The notes under the pieces are model-generated. The model did not search any database. It was not told where the DNA came from and saw nothing but the letters and a program-made list of their open reading frames with translations. Positions 9,901 through 22,100 of a stretch of DNA of 64,000 nucleotides are shown in pieces. Origin of the DNA: Apoderus coryli. Lineage: Eukaryota > Arthropoda > Insecta > Coleoptera > Attelabidae. The DNA is taken from assembly GCA_911728435.2 (NCBI GenBank), contig OU452207.1, positions 12,318,182 to 12,382,181 on the forward strand, read 5' to 3'. The first letter of the stretch is position 1. Every line of letters starts with the position of its first letter. The position numbers and the translations under genes are program-made.

Positions 9901-12900
9901 GAAGCGCTCGGGGGAACAAGGTACATAAGCCACATTTACCTTTAATTGAGAAAAAGAGGTTTTAAAGTTTCAATTAAATCCTGAAATCAGGAATGCGTTT
10001 TTAAAGTAACAATCTTTTACCACACTTATAGATAATCGGAATATTTATCATCCTGTATTGAAAGAATGCCAAATTTGATTTTGAAAAAATATATATTTAG
10101 AAAATAGTAAAAAAAGTGTGGCTTGTGACTTTTATGCCTCTAAAAATATTACACTTATTTTTGCCTTATAAATACATTTCGCTACACTTTGTCGATCTTA
10201 AGAACTAAAAGTTATTATTAAGAACACGTACAAATCTTTTTAAATTTAATGAAAGAAACTAAACAAAAAAACTTAAAGTCTTATTCTTGTCGGCGTTAGT
10301 AGATTTAAATTAGGTATTTTAATCAAAATAAACCTCTAGTTGGTTTTATACTAAGGTACCTAAATGTGTAACATAATAAACTAAAAAAAATAACAAAAAT
10401 AAGTTCAAATTTCTGACTAAAAAAATTGAAAACATTTAGTCTTCATCAAAGTCTAAATCTATACGAGTATCGCCATCAACATACTCGACATCATCCGGTT
10501 CGGTACTTGCATATTTGGTAACTGACATCCCAGCAGTTTTAAAAATGTCTAAGTAAAAGTTTTGGTTAGCAGGTGGTATGTATTGCATAAGGTTTTCTAA
10601 ATCCTTTACCTTTTTGCTGTTAATCTCTACAGGCTTGTCATATTTTCTTTTCAAATTTCTTAAAATTTCATTGGATTGTAGGCACAGCTTGTTTCCCCGT
10701 TTTCCAACATTCACTTGTTTAAAATTACCGTTTAACTCATGTTTGACTAATATCATATTAGGATTTTGGGACTCGAAGCGCAAACATAGTGCTTTGTTAA
10801 ACTGCAACGGTTGTTTATCGTCAGTTAATTTTTTTTTCGCTATAGGAATGCTCTCTAAAGAAAAAAAGTCACTCTGTTTCATAATAACAACATCGAACGG
10901 ATTAACCCGTTTGCTCTTCTGCACAGCTTTATACCAGTCTTCAGGACAAAAAATTTGTCCTAGATATTTCTTATGCTTTTCTATAAGAGCAAAATCCCTG
11001 TCACAGGGTAGATAAGTATGACCGGATATAAGAAACCTATGCTCAATGGACCTAAATTTATTTTCTCGCACGAGCTGCAACCATAGTGACATTATATGCC
11101 AATTTTTATTTTGCCCACCGCAATTGTCTGTAAACACCACAAGATTCTTTTCACCTGTTGGATCCTTGGAGAAAAGGTATTTAAGTAAAATACTAGCAAT
11201 TTCTTCACTACCTCGCTTAGCGATGGTTTCTGTCCACATAAACATTGTTGCTTTTCCACTAACGCAGTCGTGGACACCAAGATTATAGGTCCAAGCCTTA
11301 CGCAAATAGAAAGCAGGACCAACAGTTAAGCTCGGGGTAGGCAGAGTTTGTTGTAAGTCAAAAGTAATCACAATTTTGTCTCCATTAGCTTTGGCTGATT
11401 CTACTTCCTGTTTTAAACTCTTCTGCATACCATCTGCCCGTCTATGATGAAGCTCTAGTTCTGTTTTTAATCTTCTTACTTCTTCATCGTTTTTATCCTT
11501 TTCTTGTGTCTGAATCAAAATATTTAGAGAATCACATGTATGACAGGTGTCACTTTTCGGAAGTTTGAAACCGATATTATATTCATTACAAAATACCCTT
11601 CTGTACATATCTTCTTTGACCGGAGTAAGTTTTTTTTCTTTACACCAGTCAAGATAAAAATCTTTGTAGAGTGCAGAAACAGAAACGTTGTGATCTAAGT
11701 ACACTCTATTGGGATTCTTTTTCCTACTGTAGTGGCTAACATATTTTGGAAACGCATTGATGTGATCATGAACCGATTGTACTAGTTCTAATGGTATCCT
11801 GTTGGGTCTAGTCTGATGCTTTCCACGTTCGTCAGTTTTTGGAACACTTCTTCCATCTGCAATCTGTTTGCAAATAAGTCGCACCCGTTTTGAAGAATTT
11901 TGTAGCCCGTGTATCGATAAAAACTCTTGTTTGCAGAGTTGTATGTCTAACCCATTCACCTTAGTAAAATACTCAAAATTTATTTTTCTCGACGATTCTT
12001 GCCTTTTTGTTTTTTTCTTATAAGAACGTTTTTTTGGTACAGCTTTGATTGAACCAAAAAGATATGTGTTTTGTTCTTTATAGCTACCCACATTCCAAAA
12101 GGAATTAAAAATACCCTCTTCATTTCCAGCCACCTTCTCTCTACACTTTTTTTGGCATTTGCAGGGAGGACCAATCTTCCTATCACCTACATTCTTCCCT
12201 CTAACACTTATATAACTGTGCCCCAGATTTCGCTTAATTTTTGCTTTGTTTTTCTTCCTACATTGAAGATTTTGTTTTCTCCACCGTGATGGGGTGGCCT
12301 TGTCAGGTGTTTCTAGAGCACCCCTAGACACATTAACTTCATCATTTCGTGACTCAGACTGAAAAAATATTATTTATTTAGACTAAAAAACATAATATTC
12401 CACATAAAGTAACTGGCTTATTTTGTCCAGTCAAAAACGGCACAAGCCACATAAAGTGTGAAATGGATTTTTAGTACATGCAACCCGGATTTAAATTTAA
12501 CTTTATGTACAATCAGGTTCTATTCGAATTATTAAACCTTACTATTCAGTCAAAAATTCAGTCTGGGCTGGGTTAAACACAAAAAAATATAATTTGCAAT
12601 ATCCAGTAGTAAAAGTACACATGCCACAAAAAAAAAAGGGCAAAAAGGTCACAAGCCTCATTTTTAATGACTTACCGATACATCGTCTTCGGATGAAGAA
12701 CCAGAGGTATCAGCTACTGGACAATAATCCTTGTCCTTTACACTATCATCCGAGTCGAAATCACTTCTAGAATCGTCGCTGGAAATGCCGTTTTCAAACA
12801 CTTTTCGTTTTACGGACAGCTGTTGCTGTGCGGCCATCTTGCCTCTCTTATGGCTTATGACTTTCTTGGTTAAAAATGTGCTTGATATTCGATTTAGGCA

Positions 12901-13051
12901 ACAAGAATTTATGGGGACTGTGGCACCATCTCTGCGATTTTTGTAGAACTTTTTTTACTATGGCTTGTGACTTTGTTAAGAAAGAATTTCTTATACTAAT
13001 CTCAATTTTTTAAAAAATGTGGCTTGTGTACCTTGTTCCCCCGAACGCTTC
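9901..13051 (-). mobile_element. Sola-like DNA transposon, apparently complete
   Basis: The 3151-bp element is bounded by inverted repeats of about 37 bp with two mismatches, both starting GAAGCGYTCGGGGGAACAAG. It is flanked by AATT on each side (9897-9900 and 13052-13055). Other array units have one uninterrupted CTCTAATTATAAAG at this place, so the empty site is known and a 4-bp target duplication is certain. Subterminal copies of GGCTTGTG occur near both ends. A 4-bp duplication and a transposase with the DNCGGQNKN signature fit the Sola superfamily best. The superfamily name is an inference from memory, while the borders are read from the sequence. Confidence 0.85.
10436..12837 (-). CDS. 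Transposase of the Sola-like element (two exons, 694 aa)
   Basis: Exon 1 is 12837-12676, starting MAAQQQLSVKRKVFENG and rich in Ser/Asp. It ends at a GTAAGT donor. Exon 2 is 12358-10436, after a TTTTTTCAG acceptor. The exons join in phase 0 without a stop, giving 54 plus 640 residues. Exon 2 has a basic N-terminal part with Cys motifs (CKCQKKCREKV), a C-x2-C pair (CHTCDSL) and an RNase H-like core. The likely catalytic residues are the Asp of ITFDLQQTL and the Asp of FTDNCGGQNKN, with a later acidic/His segment at SGHTYLPCDRDFALIEKH. The C-terminus is acidic. The protein should bind the inverted repeats and catalyse cut-and-paste movement in the nucleus. No break is visible, so the copy could be active. 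Confidence 0.8.
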
Positions 13052-13886
13052 AATTATAAAGTGGATGCTATGTTTTTGCTGTGAAGCGACCGACTACAAT
13101 TTTGGTTTGCGTTTGATGGAATGGCAAAGTGGAAAAGTGGCTTTGGATTTTCTGTTATGATTTGAAACACTGAAGTCTACAAATATCTAAAAGAAGTTTT
13201 CTGCAATAATTTCATTGGTTTATGCTCTACTTAAAAAATTACCTTTTATCCGTTATGGTAAGATTAATGTTGGTCAAAATACTGAATTCCTAATAGCAAC
13301 TGACAACAGCGACGGTGACAAAAAATTGATTTCATATAAATTTGGTTCTATATTAAAAGTATGGCTGTCACTGAATATTTAAATTTGTTTCTTAATATGT
13401 CGTTTGAGATAATTTTATGGGAGTTCAACTTGTTGAATTGGAATGCTTAAGATTTTAAAATTATTGTAATATCGGGTAATCTTGGTTTGTATTTTTTTCT
13501 GTTTGGTTTCAGTTTGATCGTTGTATAATGGGAATATGGAAAATGTGGCTTATGTCCAGTTTTGTTTCATGATTTGAAACTCTAAAGTAAAATAAAAATA
13601 TATACAAATATTACCTAAGAGAACTTTTCTGCAACAATTTCAATGTTTATGCAGGGGTCACGCTATATATTTTTAGATACAAGAAAACTACAAGTTTATG
13701 TGCAAAGTAATCTGTAACAATTTAAATGTTTTATATTCTACAATATTCTAAAAGTTACCGGTGGCAAAAAAAATGGATTTCATATAAAAATTGATTGTAA
13801 CAATATTTGATTTTATTCGAGAAGATTTTGCTGGAGTAACTTGTGTAAATAAAATGCCGATGCTTGTAAAGTAACAAATAATGTAA

Positions 13887-14197
13887 CTATAGAATTTGCT
13901 GAAACCTATTCCTGCGCATAGCATTCATTACAAGCGCATTTTGCAAGTCTTCATCAGTGCTCCATAATGTTCTAGCGCGGCTATGTTAATAATATCCCGT
14001 AACAAGTAGTCTTGAAATGAAAACTTAAGTTCATCGACTGTTATATTGGGATTTGGTTTACCGAGAAAAATTGCATACTTCTGAGATTCGTCGCAAATAC
14101 GCTGCAGTAAGTGATTATCAAAAAACTTTTTAAGTTGTTCGTGAGGTGTAAGGTCTTTACAAACTTCATAGTTCGGTGGCGGATATATCGGAATCAA
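13887..14197 (-). pseudogene. piggyBac transposase fragment, array unit 4
   Basis: The fragment is the A type. Its 89-residue frame is identical in protein to the copies at 6129-6398 and 26039-26308, and it carries the same frameshift. Such identity over about 12-20 kb implies recent spread or conversion within the array. Confidence 0.8.
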
Positions 14198-15525
14198 AGA
14201 TGAACAATTCTGCCGTCATTAGCAAGAACGCCGTATCTACAGAGAAGTTAAAATGGGGTAAAACTTAATTTTAGTTTAATAGATTAGCTGTTGGTAAACA
14301 TTTTTTCAAAGTGTGGTTTTCTTGCTTTATATATTATAAACTCAAATAATCCTACCTAACACAAAAAAGGTCGAAAAAATGATGAATGATTCTAAGCATC
14401 AAATAAATAAATTACATCTACCTGCTTAGAACAAACGCAGTACTACTTTGTTTGCGTATATATACAGATTTTAATTTGTGTGTTGGGGTAATCTTACTCT
14501 AATTATAAAGTGGATGCTATGTTTTTGCTGTGAAGCGACCGACTATAATTTTGGTTTGCGTTTGATGGAATGGAAAAGTGGCTTAAATTTGGATTTTCTG
14601 TTATGATTTGAACCACTCAAGTCTACAAATAAATATTATCTAAAAGAAGTTTTCTGCAATAATTTCATTGGTTTATGCTCTACTTAAAAAATTACCTTTT
14701 ATCCGTTATGGTAAGATTAATGTTGGTCAAAATACTGAATTCCTAATAGCAACTGACAACAGCGACGGTGACAAAAAATTGATTTCATATAAATTTGGTT
14801 CTATATTAAAAGTATGGCTGTCACTGAATATTTAAATTTGTTTCTTAATATGTCGTTTGAGATAATTGTATGGGAGTTCAACTTGTTGAATTGGAATGCT
14901 TAAGATTTTAAAATTATTGTAATATCGGGTAATCTTGGTTTGTATTTTTTCTGTTTGGTTGCAGTTTGATCGTTGTTTAATGGGAATATGGAAAATGTGG
15001 CTTATGTTCAGTTTTGTTTCATTATTTGAAACTCTAAAGTAAAATAAAAATATATATACAAATATTACCTAAGAGAAGTTTTCTGCAACAATTTCAATGT
15101 TTATGCAGGGGTCACGCTATATATTTTTAGATACACGAAAACTACAAGTTTATGTGCAAAGTAATCTGTAACAATTTAAATGTTTTATATTCTACAATAT
15201 TCTAAAAGTTACCGGTGGCAAAAAAAATGGATTTCATACACGGAAAAAAGAAAGTATTTAATGTAAAGCCAACAGCATTAATTTAAGAGCCTCTTGACTT
15301 TGATATGATTCTAAGAAATAATTTTTTACATTGAGGCATTCAGTTCTTTGGAAATTTGCTCTTACTCCTAAGTATTATTACTTCATTCTGAATTAAAATA
15401 TTGTTTCAAATGAGATCATATCTCTCACAAATATAAATCACAAATCTTTAGATTTGAAGATCTACTGCCATAAAATGATGTTTTATTGTTTTTGTACCAT
15501 GCCCTTTAAGCTTTTAGATATAATA

Positions 15526-15827
15526 CAGGTAACGTCAAATTAAGGAATCCATGTTCTTAAATTAAAATACTTCAACATCTAAACAAGGAGTCTATGCTCT
15601 TACGACAAGATACCCTGATTTCTCAATAAGGAATCCATGCTCTTAGAATAAGGTATTCTAACGTCTAAATAAGGATCAGGTAACGTCGAATTATGGAATC
15701 CATGTTCGTAATTTAAAAAACTTGAACATCTAAACAAGGAGTCTATGCTCTTTGGACAAGAAACCCGGATTTCTCAATAAGGAATCCATGCTCTTAGAAT
15801 AAGGTATTCTAACGTCTAAATAAGGAT
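15526..15827. repeat. Subterminal direct duplication of the CACTA-like element (2 x 151 bp)
   Basis: Two head-to-tail copies begin CAGGTAACGTC at 15526 and 15677. Each holds several variants of a short phrase, CTAAACAAGGAGTCTATGC or TCAATAAGGAATCCATGC. In CACTA elements, subterminal repeats are where the element's own proteins bind. That role is inferred here. Confidence 0.75.
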
Positions 15828-16744
15828 CTCATGCTCACAAAGTAAGAATCTCATCACTTAACAAGAAAGATATGTGACCTCTGAGCAAATCTTTTAAACT
15901 CTTCCTTACAATTCATATGATTTCTACGTGAAACATAAATATATTCAAATAAATCTACAAATATTTTAATGCAAGTAATTATTTTTCAATCAAAGGTTAA
16001 GGGTGTATTTCATAAGAAACTATATACCATTTATTTTCTAGCTATAAGCTCCATAATCTAAAACCATGGTGTTATATTTTTAAAGCCTCTAATATTCATA
16101 TTAATCATATTTATCTCACTTTTTTAAAGTTAGATTCAGCTGATTTGGCCTAAACTTACGTAATGTACCGGTTAATCCATTATGGGTACTTTATTTTTGG
16201 TTTCTTAGTTATTATTAAAAAACTCAGACGCATAAAAACTAATCAAAACCGTATCACCCGGACCAGCTTTCATGTGATACAATACAACTTTGTCACTTTA
16301 CTCCAAAACATCTGACTCTAAATACAATAAAGGTAATACAGCATGAAAATTAAAAATATGTATATATCATGGTTTTAAATTGTGGTGTGAGTTTATAGCC
16401 AGATAATAAATGATATAAGTTTCATATAAAAAGTATTTTTAACCTGCGATCAAAAAATATTTTGCAATAAAATCGTTGTAACTGTTTTTCGATATACTAT
16501 ACAAATACATAAAAATAACCAAATAATGCGATCTGTATTAAAAATAATGTTATTTTCAGTTTTGCTGCTGATTTACATTAAATTATACATTTCATACGCC
16601 TGTATTATATGTATTAACCATCAATACTGCAAGTGATTAGAAGGATTATAAATAAAAATCAGAATTCAGTTATTGTCTTTTATTTGAAAAAAATATTCAC
16701 TTTTCTATAAAACAAATACCTAACATAAATTAATCCCAAAAATT
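15828..16744. other. 3' flank of the CACTA-like transposase gene, no gene seen
   Basis: AT-rich DNA between the subterminal repeats and the end of the transposase pseudogene. It contains several AATAAA strings on the minus strand that could serve as polyadenylation signals. No reading frame is supported. Confidence 0.4.
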
Positions 16745-19180
16745 TTATTCGAGCGATACAAAATGCCCATTCTCTATGATATGTATAATCTTACGAATCT
16801 CATTTTTAAACTCATTAACGGAATACACTTTCTTTCTCTCAGATTTATTAATTTCGTATGCTCTATAATGAGTATTAAATATTGAAGAATACCATAAGGT
16901 GCAGCAAAAGTAAACATCTTTGTAGTCTTCCTTATTTACGAGGATGTCCTCAATTTGACAAAAAATCGGCATATCATCGTTATATTCCAGTAATATAATT
17001 AGGGTCAGTTCATACCTAATACTGTTGATTTCATAAAACTTAGTGCTGAAATACTGATCTAAATCAATTTGTGAATAATTTGGAATAAACCGTTTTTTTT
17101 TCAACATAATTTTGTAAACCTACTTCAATAGTATCAGTAAAACCTTCACTTGCAAAGAATTTCGAGCAAACGGAAAACTGGTTTTTTAAGGCTAATGTAT
17201 ATGGGATATTTTTGCGACATCTAACATTTTGTGCAATATTTTTAAATTCAGCGTGCTTTGCTTCGAATCTCATGCATGATATTAACATTGGAGGGCCAAC
17301 ATTTAAAGCCACACGAGCATAGTGTAGTAAAAAATGAAACTTAGGTTTGAGGGTAGAATTGCTTAATTTTAGAAATAACTGATGATGTTCTTCTACTAGA
17401 CTTTTTAGATAATCTAAGGTTTTAGACTGAATGTGCAAAGATGTTAAAATCTCAGTAATATCATAGAGGGTAAGGTATAATTTCCAAATTTCATCATTAC
17501 TAGGAACCAAGTCTCCAACAATGAATCTAAAATTTCGGACTAAACATAGCATCTCTGAAGCAGAGAGGATAATACAATCTTTTTGTGATTGTTCAATAGA
17601 AAATCCAGGAGGTATATTTTTTTCATTAGTATTATAAGCGGCATATTTAATTCGGAAATTTAAAGTATCTAAATCGAAGTATTTTTTGGAAATCAGTTGG
17701 TTGATAATTAGGGACATATCATATCTATGAACTCCTTCAAACACAAGTCATGCATAATGTCGCAATATATATTCTTGTAAACATGAAAACTGTTTATGTT
17801 ATTCCATACGCATTCCTCTTTTAAACCAATTTTTTCCTGAAGATCAAGAGTATAAGAATCAACATTGCGTATTTTTTCTTGATTTTCTTGAACACCAATC
17901 TTCATTTCATCTTTTGAGCACGTACAAATGCGACAGTAATGTTTTGCATTAAAGCTTTCAAAAAAACCCAGTATTGAATTCAATCCAAGATTGTCTCCTA
18001 TAATTGATGTTAATATAAATCTAACGTTGATATTTTTGTTATTTATTTGCACGGTTATACCATGTTCTTGTAAAAAATTTAATTAATTTATCAATTTATG
18101 GAAAATTTTATGATTTCCAAATGAAGTTCTATCACCAGAATAAAAAATTAGTGCTAAAAATATGTTTTCTAATTTAGATGCATAAGCAGGTGGGATGGTA
18201 GAAAGAGTATAATAGACAGCTCCAATTTTATAGGCTCCTGCATGTGATCCTAAAGGATTAAGAATTTCAAAATCATCAAAATATATAACAATAGGGAAAA
18301 CAATTTGACATTCTAAATTTATATTTAATTTTTTCCAAAGAGTACCATTTACAACATTTAGCAAGTCATCATTATGTACAGCAGCTATTTTTTTTTGGTA
18401 AGTTAAAATAGAATCAAAAACTCCTGGTTGTTCCAAAAATAATGTAAGTGTTTTTGAAATTGGTATAAAATAACATAAATTATTTTTTAGGTTCATAGTT
18501 ACTTTGTTATCTTTTAGTTTATTAACATGTGTAATGCCCAATATTTGACTCACTGGAGTGATAAATTTATTACAATTTTCAAAAAAACGAATCCGTTTGA
18601 ATTCGGTATTCATGCTTTTAAAAGGATCTCGAATTATTTTAAACATGTTTTCAATACTTTCATTTAAAGATTTATTATCAGATACCTGAAAACTTGTTAA
18701 ACATATTTCATATAAAGGATCTAATAGACCAGTAGAAGTAAACTCAGTAACTAGATCAATAATAATTTGAATTGTAGATCTATTCATAGACTTAATAGTA
18801 TAAAGCTTAGCCACAAAAGTATGCACTTTTTGATTCAATAATTCCTTAAAAATTCTTATTTTATTTTTAATATCATCCTCTTCTATATCCGTCTGATTAA
18901 TTACAGGAAACTTTTGTGTATCAAAATTTTTAGATTCTTTGCTTATATTCTGATTGCAAGATGCATTATTAGTTTCTACTTGTTCGTCGTGATTTTGACT
19001 TTTTTCAGCTAAACAGTGTTTGGAGTTTACGTGTTTTCTAAAACTTGATTTTTTATTGTAACGTCTATAGCAACCAGAGAATGGACAAACAAAATTATTC
19101 GACAATGCATGAGAAAATTCTATGTGACTAATATACTTATTTAATGTAGCAAAATTTTTGGGACAAATTATACACTTCAT
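16745..19180 (-). pseudogene. CACTA-like transposase with C2H2 fingers, broken
   Basis: The frame starts with an ATG at 19180 in a good context. Residues 1-55 hold two zinc fingers, MKCIICPKNF with H-x4-H and CPFSGCYRRY with H-x4-H. The transposase body follows, with IYFDDFEILNPLGSHAG, GDNLGLNSILGF, CRIC, IMHDL and, near the end, FHFLLHYARV and MRFEAKH. These are plausible sites of the acidic catalytic residues. Three lesions are visible: an in-frame TAA at 18083 inside a short AATT-rich insertion, a frameshift near 17740 (between MHDL and FEGVHRYDMS), and a second near 17100 in a run of A. The protein as written cannot be made. The gene begins 4 bases after the stop of the neighbouring gene. 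Confidence 0.75.
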
Positions 19181-19184
19181 GTTT

Positions 19185-22100
19185 TTAATCGCAGGAGGAA
19201 CCTATGATATCTATGATACTGGGTATTTTTTTATCATGTAGAGTAGATATTTTATAAATTCCTCGTTGAATAATTAAATAAATATGTTCACTTTCGGGAG
19301 GATACTTTATATTTAATACATGAAATAGCTTAAATAATATGTCTAAAGCTTTCTCACAGTTGTCGAATTGATACCGGATCTCGTCTACGATGATAAAGAC
19401 CTGTGCAACCTCAAACAAGGACGGTCCAATAAACAGCAAATAGGGTTGCACTGTTCTTCCTTTTTCTTTGGCTATGTTTTGTTTAGAGACAATTGCTTTC
19501 TGAACATCCCTTGCTTCCTATAAAATTAAACATGTGATTAACATATTTTTGACTTAGGTAATAGTTTAAGTTTCTAACTTTAATATGAAGAAACATTCCT
19601 TCGATGCTTTCCAATGTTGAAAATTTCCATAATGATGTTCCCAGTTTAATTTTCCCAGTAGGTGGAGCTATGTGGTTAAGCAGGAATAGCTCCACTGGCA
19701 ATAAGTCGCCTAAAAAGATTTATAATTTTATAAAAACAGGAAAGTTTTATTAAAAAATTATTTTTTTTGTCATGGTGTCTTGAGATGAGGTTCCAAATGA
19801 AAACAACATACACATTCGTTGAAATGTAATGAACGAAAACGTAATTTGATACTAAATTATAATAACCTTTTTATTTCCACTTTTTTTTGTTTCCTTATGG
19901 AACCTTAACTCAGGAAATGAAATAGTTACAATTCAATATACAGATACTAGTGAAATATAGGTTACCTTCTTTGTCTTTAATGTTCTCTAATAATTCTATT
20001 GCATACGGATCACGAACTGAGTTCCCTCGTTTCTCGAAAATTTCTTTGAAAAATGTTTTATGATGGAGGAAAAAATTCAAAGCATTTTCTGGATATAATT
20101 TCTCGAAATCCAAGTTAACCTAAAACGTATCCAATGAATGTAAATGTAGTATCCCTTGCACCGAAAGTAAAGTAAAAATGTGACTTCTTTGTTGATAATT
20201 ATTGCCACATTAATTAACGAAAAAGTAGAAAATCTATTAGCTTATTTGGGAAAATTATTTTGCTCTATGAATTTGATTGTTTCAGCATAAATGTTTTTTG
20301 CAAATATAAAGTATAAAAATATTCAAACATGCAAATCTGCACAAAATACCCTGATCTCAAATAGAAGCTAGAGCTGGAAGATAATTTACAATAGCATAGG
20401 TTTAAATAATCTGTCTATGTTGAACAACCAGTCCAGTTCAAAGAGACGTTCAATGACAGGAAATTAATGTATAATTCCACAAAATTACTGTTACTTGGAA
20501 TCCAGCCATAAATGTTTCCAACGATCAGCGCTCATCGCCAGTGACAGTAACAACATGAACTCGACATTATACAAAAGTTACACATAAAATATGCTTGTTT
20601 TAAGTTTAACGAATTGATATTTTGGTTGTAATTTTATTGATATATGACAATTCAATATATAACAATTGACATAAAATAACCATATTTGATGTGTAACTAC
20701 TATATTTATGATGGTTGAGCTGATGTTGCTACTGATTATGAGTTCGAATAATGTTTGATTGGCCCGCAATAAACGAAAGTGCTTTGTGGAGTTATACTTT
20801 AATTTAAATTTACTAATATTATTAACTATTAAATCAAAAATCATACAAGAATATCTGCTCGCAAATCTTTCAGAATTGGCCACTCCTCGTAAAACTCGGT
20901 TGCTGTACTATAAACACATTCTTTTCTCATAATATACGTGTTTTGCCATTTCTCGATAACAGAGCTCCAAGGTTCCACATTTGTTTTTAACCAGAGCCAA
21001 TCTTCATTGTTTCCTTCGCCAATACAGGGGTCTACGCAATAAAAAAAAACCGAATTGTTGAAATATCCCAATAAAACATAGTACTAATTACCTAATTTAG
21101 TTTCTAAAATTAAGTGTATTGTTTTTTGCAGACCAAGAATGTTCCTTTTACTCCGAAAAAATATGTTTAAAATTGAGTTTTTATCGTTATAAAACTGTGC
21201 ATTACATTTCTTACCTTCTAATTTCGATACTTTTTTCCTGTTAGTTTCTGAAAATGTAATGGCATTTCTTTTCTTTGTGTCCCCCGACAAAAACCTTATA
21301 TTTCTAACTCTGTTAGGTAATTTTCCTTTGGCCTTCTGAGAGCGACCAGTTGCACTATCCATTTTCAAAACTGCCGGTATATAATAAGTCCCAATAAATT
21401 CATTTGGGAACAAATTAATTATCTTTGATGCGATTTTATTATAATCTGCGTGTTTGAATGGACTAAAAATATATTCGCACATGAAGCTATGGATATACAG
21501 GGCGAGTCTAGCAAGGCGCGTCGGTTTACTGTATCAAAACTGAACAAATTTGATATTTATTTTAACGAGATACACATCAAAGTTTTTTTTCTATTTAAGG
21601 GGGTATTTGATAGTCCCTTAAAAATAAATTGGAATTGGTAGAAGATGTCATATACTTATCTCTTTCGGTTTTCACAAAAATCATCAATTTGTGAAAATTT
21701 ATATACCCATCCTTGGTAAAAAATTCCATTTCCGTGTATAGCAAATTTTAAGAAAAACTATTTATGCTAGTGATAACTAGCTTTCATCTTAACTTATTGA
21801 TGCAAACAATCTTCTTTTAAGTAATACAGGGTGTTCACTAATAGTAACGAAAATTTCTAGCCATAAAAATGGGTGTAACTTCACTTTCTCAAATAGAACA
21901 CCCTGTAAATTTTGCTTTGAGAAAATACAGATTTTAATTTTGCTTGAATTTTGTTAAGGGTTGTCAGTACGCAAATTCCTTAATTTTCGCTGAAAATTCG
22001 TTGTTCTGTTACTCAAACTTGATTTTTTGTTATTAAATCAAAAACCTAGCTCGCATCAAAAATATTAGTCAGATGGTGTTAATTATTTTAATAAACAAAA

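Noticed and set aside
10578..11288. Plus-strand frames of 145 and 80 codons across the Sola-like transposase
   Set aside because: Antisense to a clear transposase with spliced exons; hydrophobic composition typical of reverse complements of Lys-rich coding.
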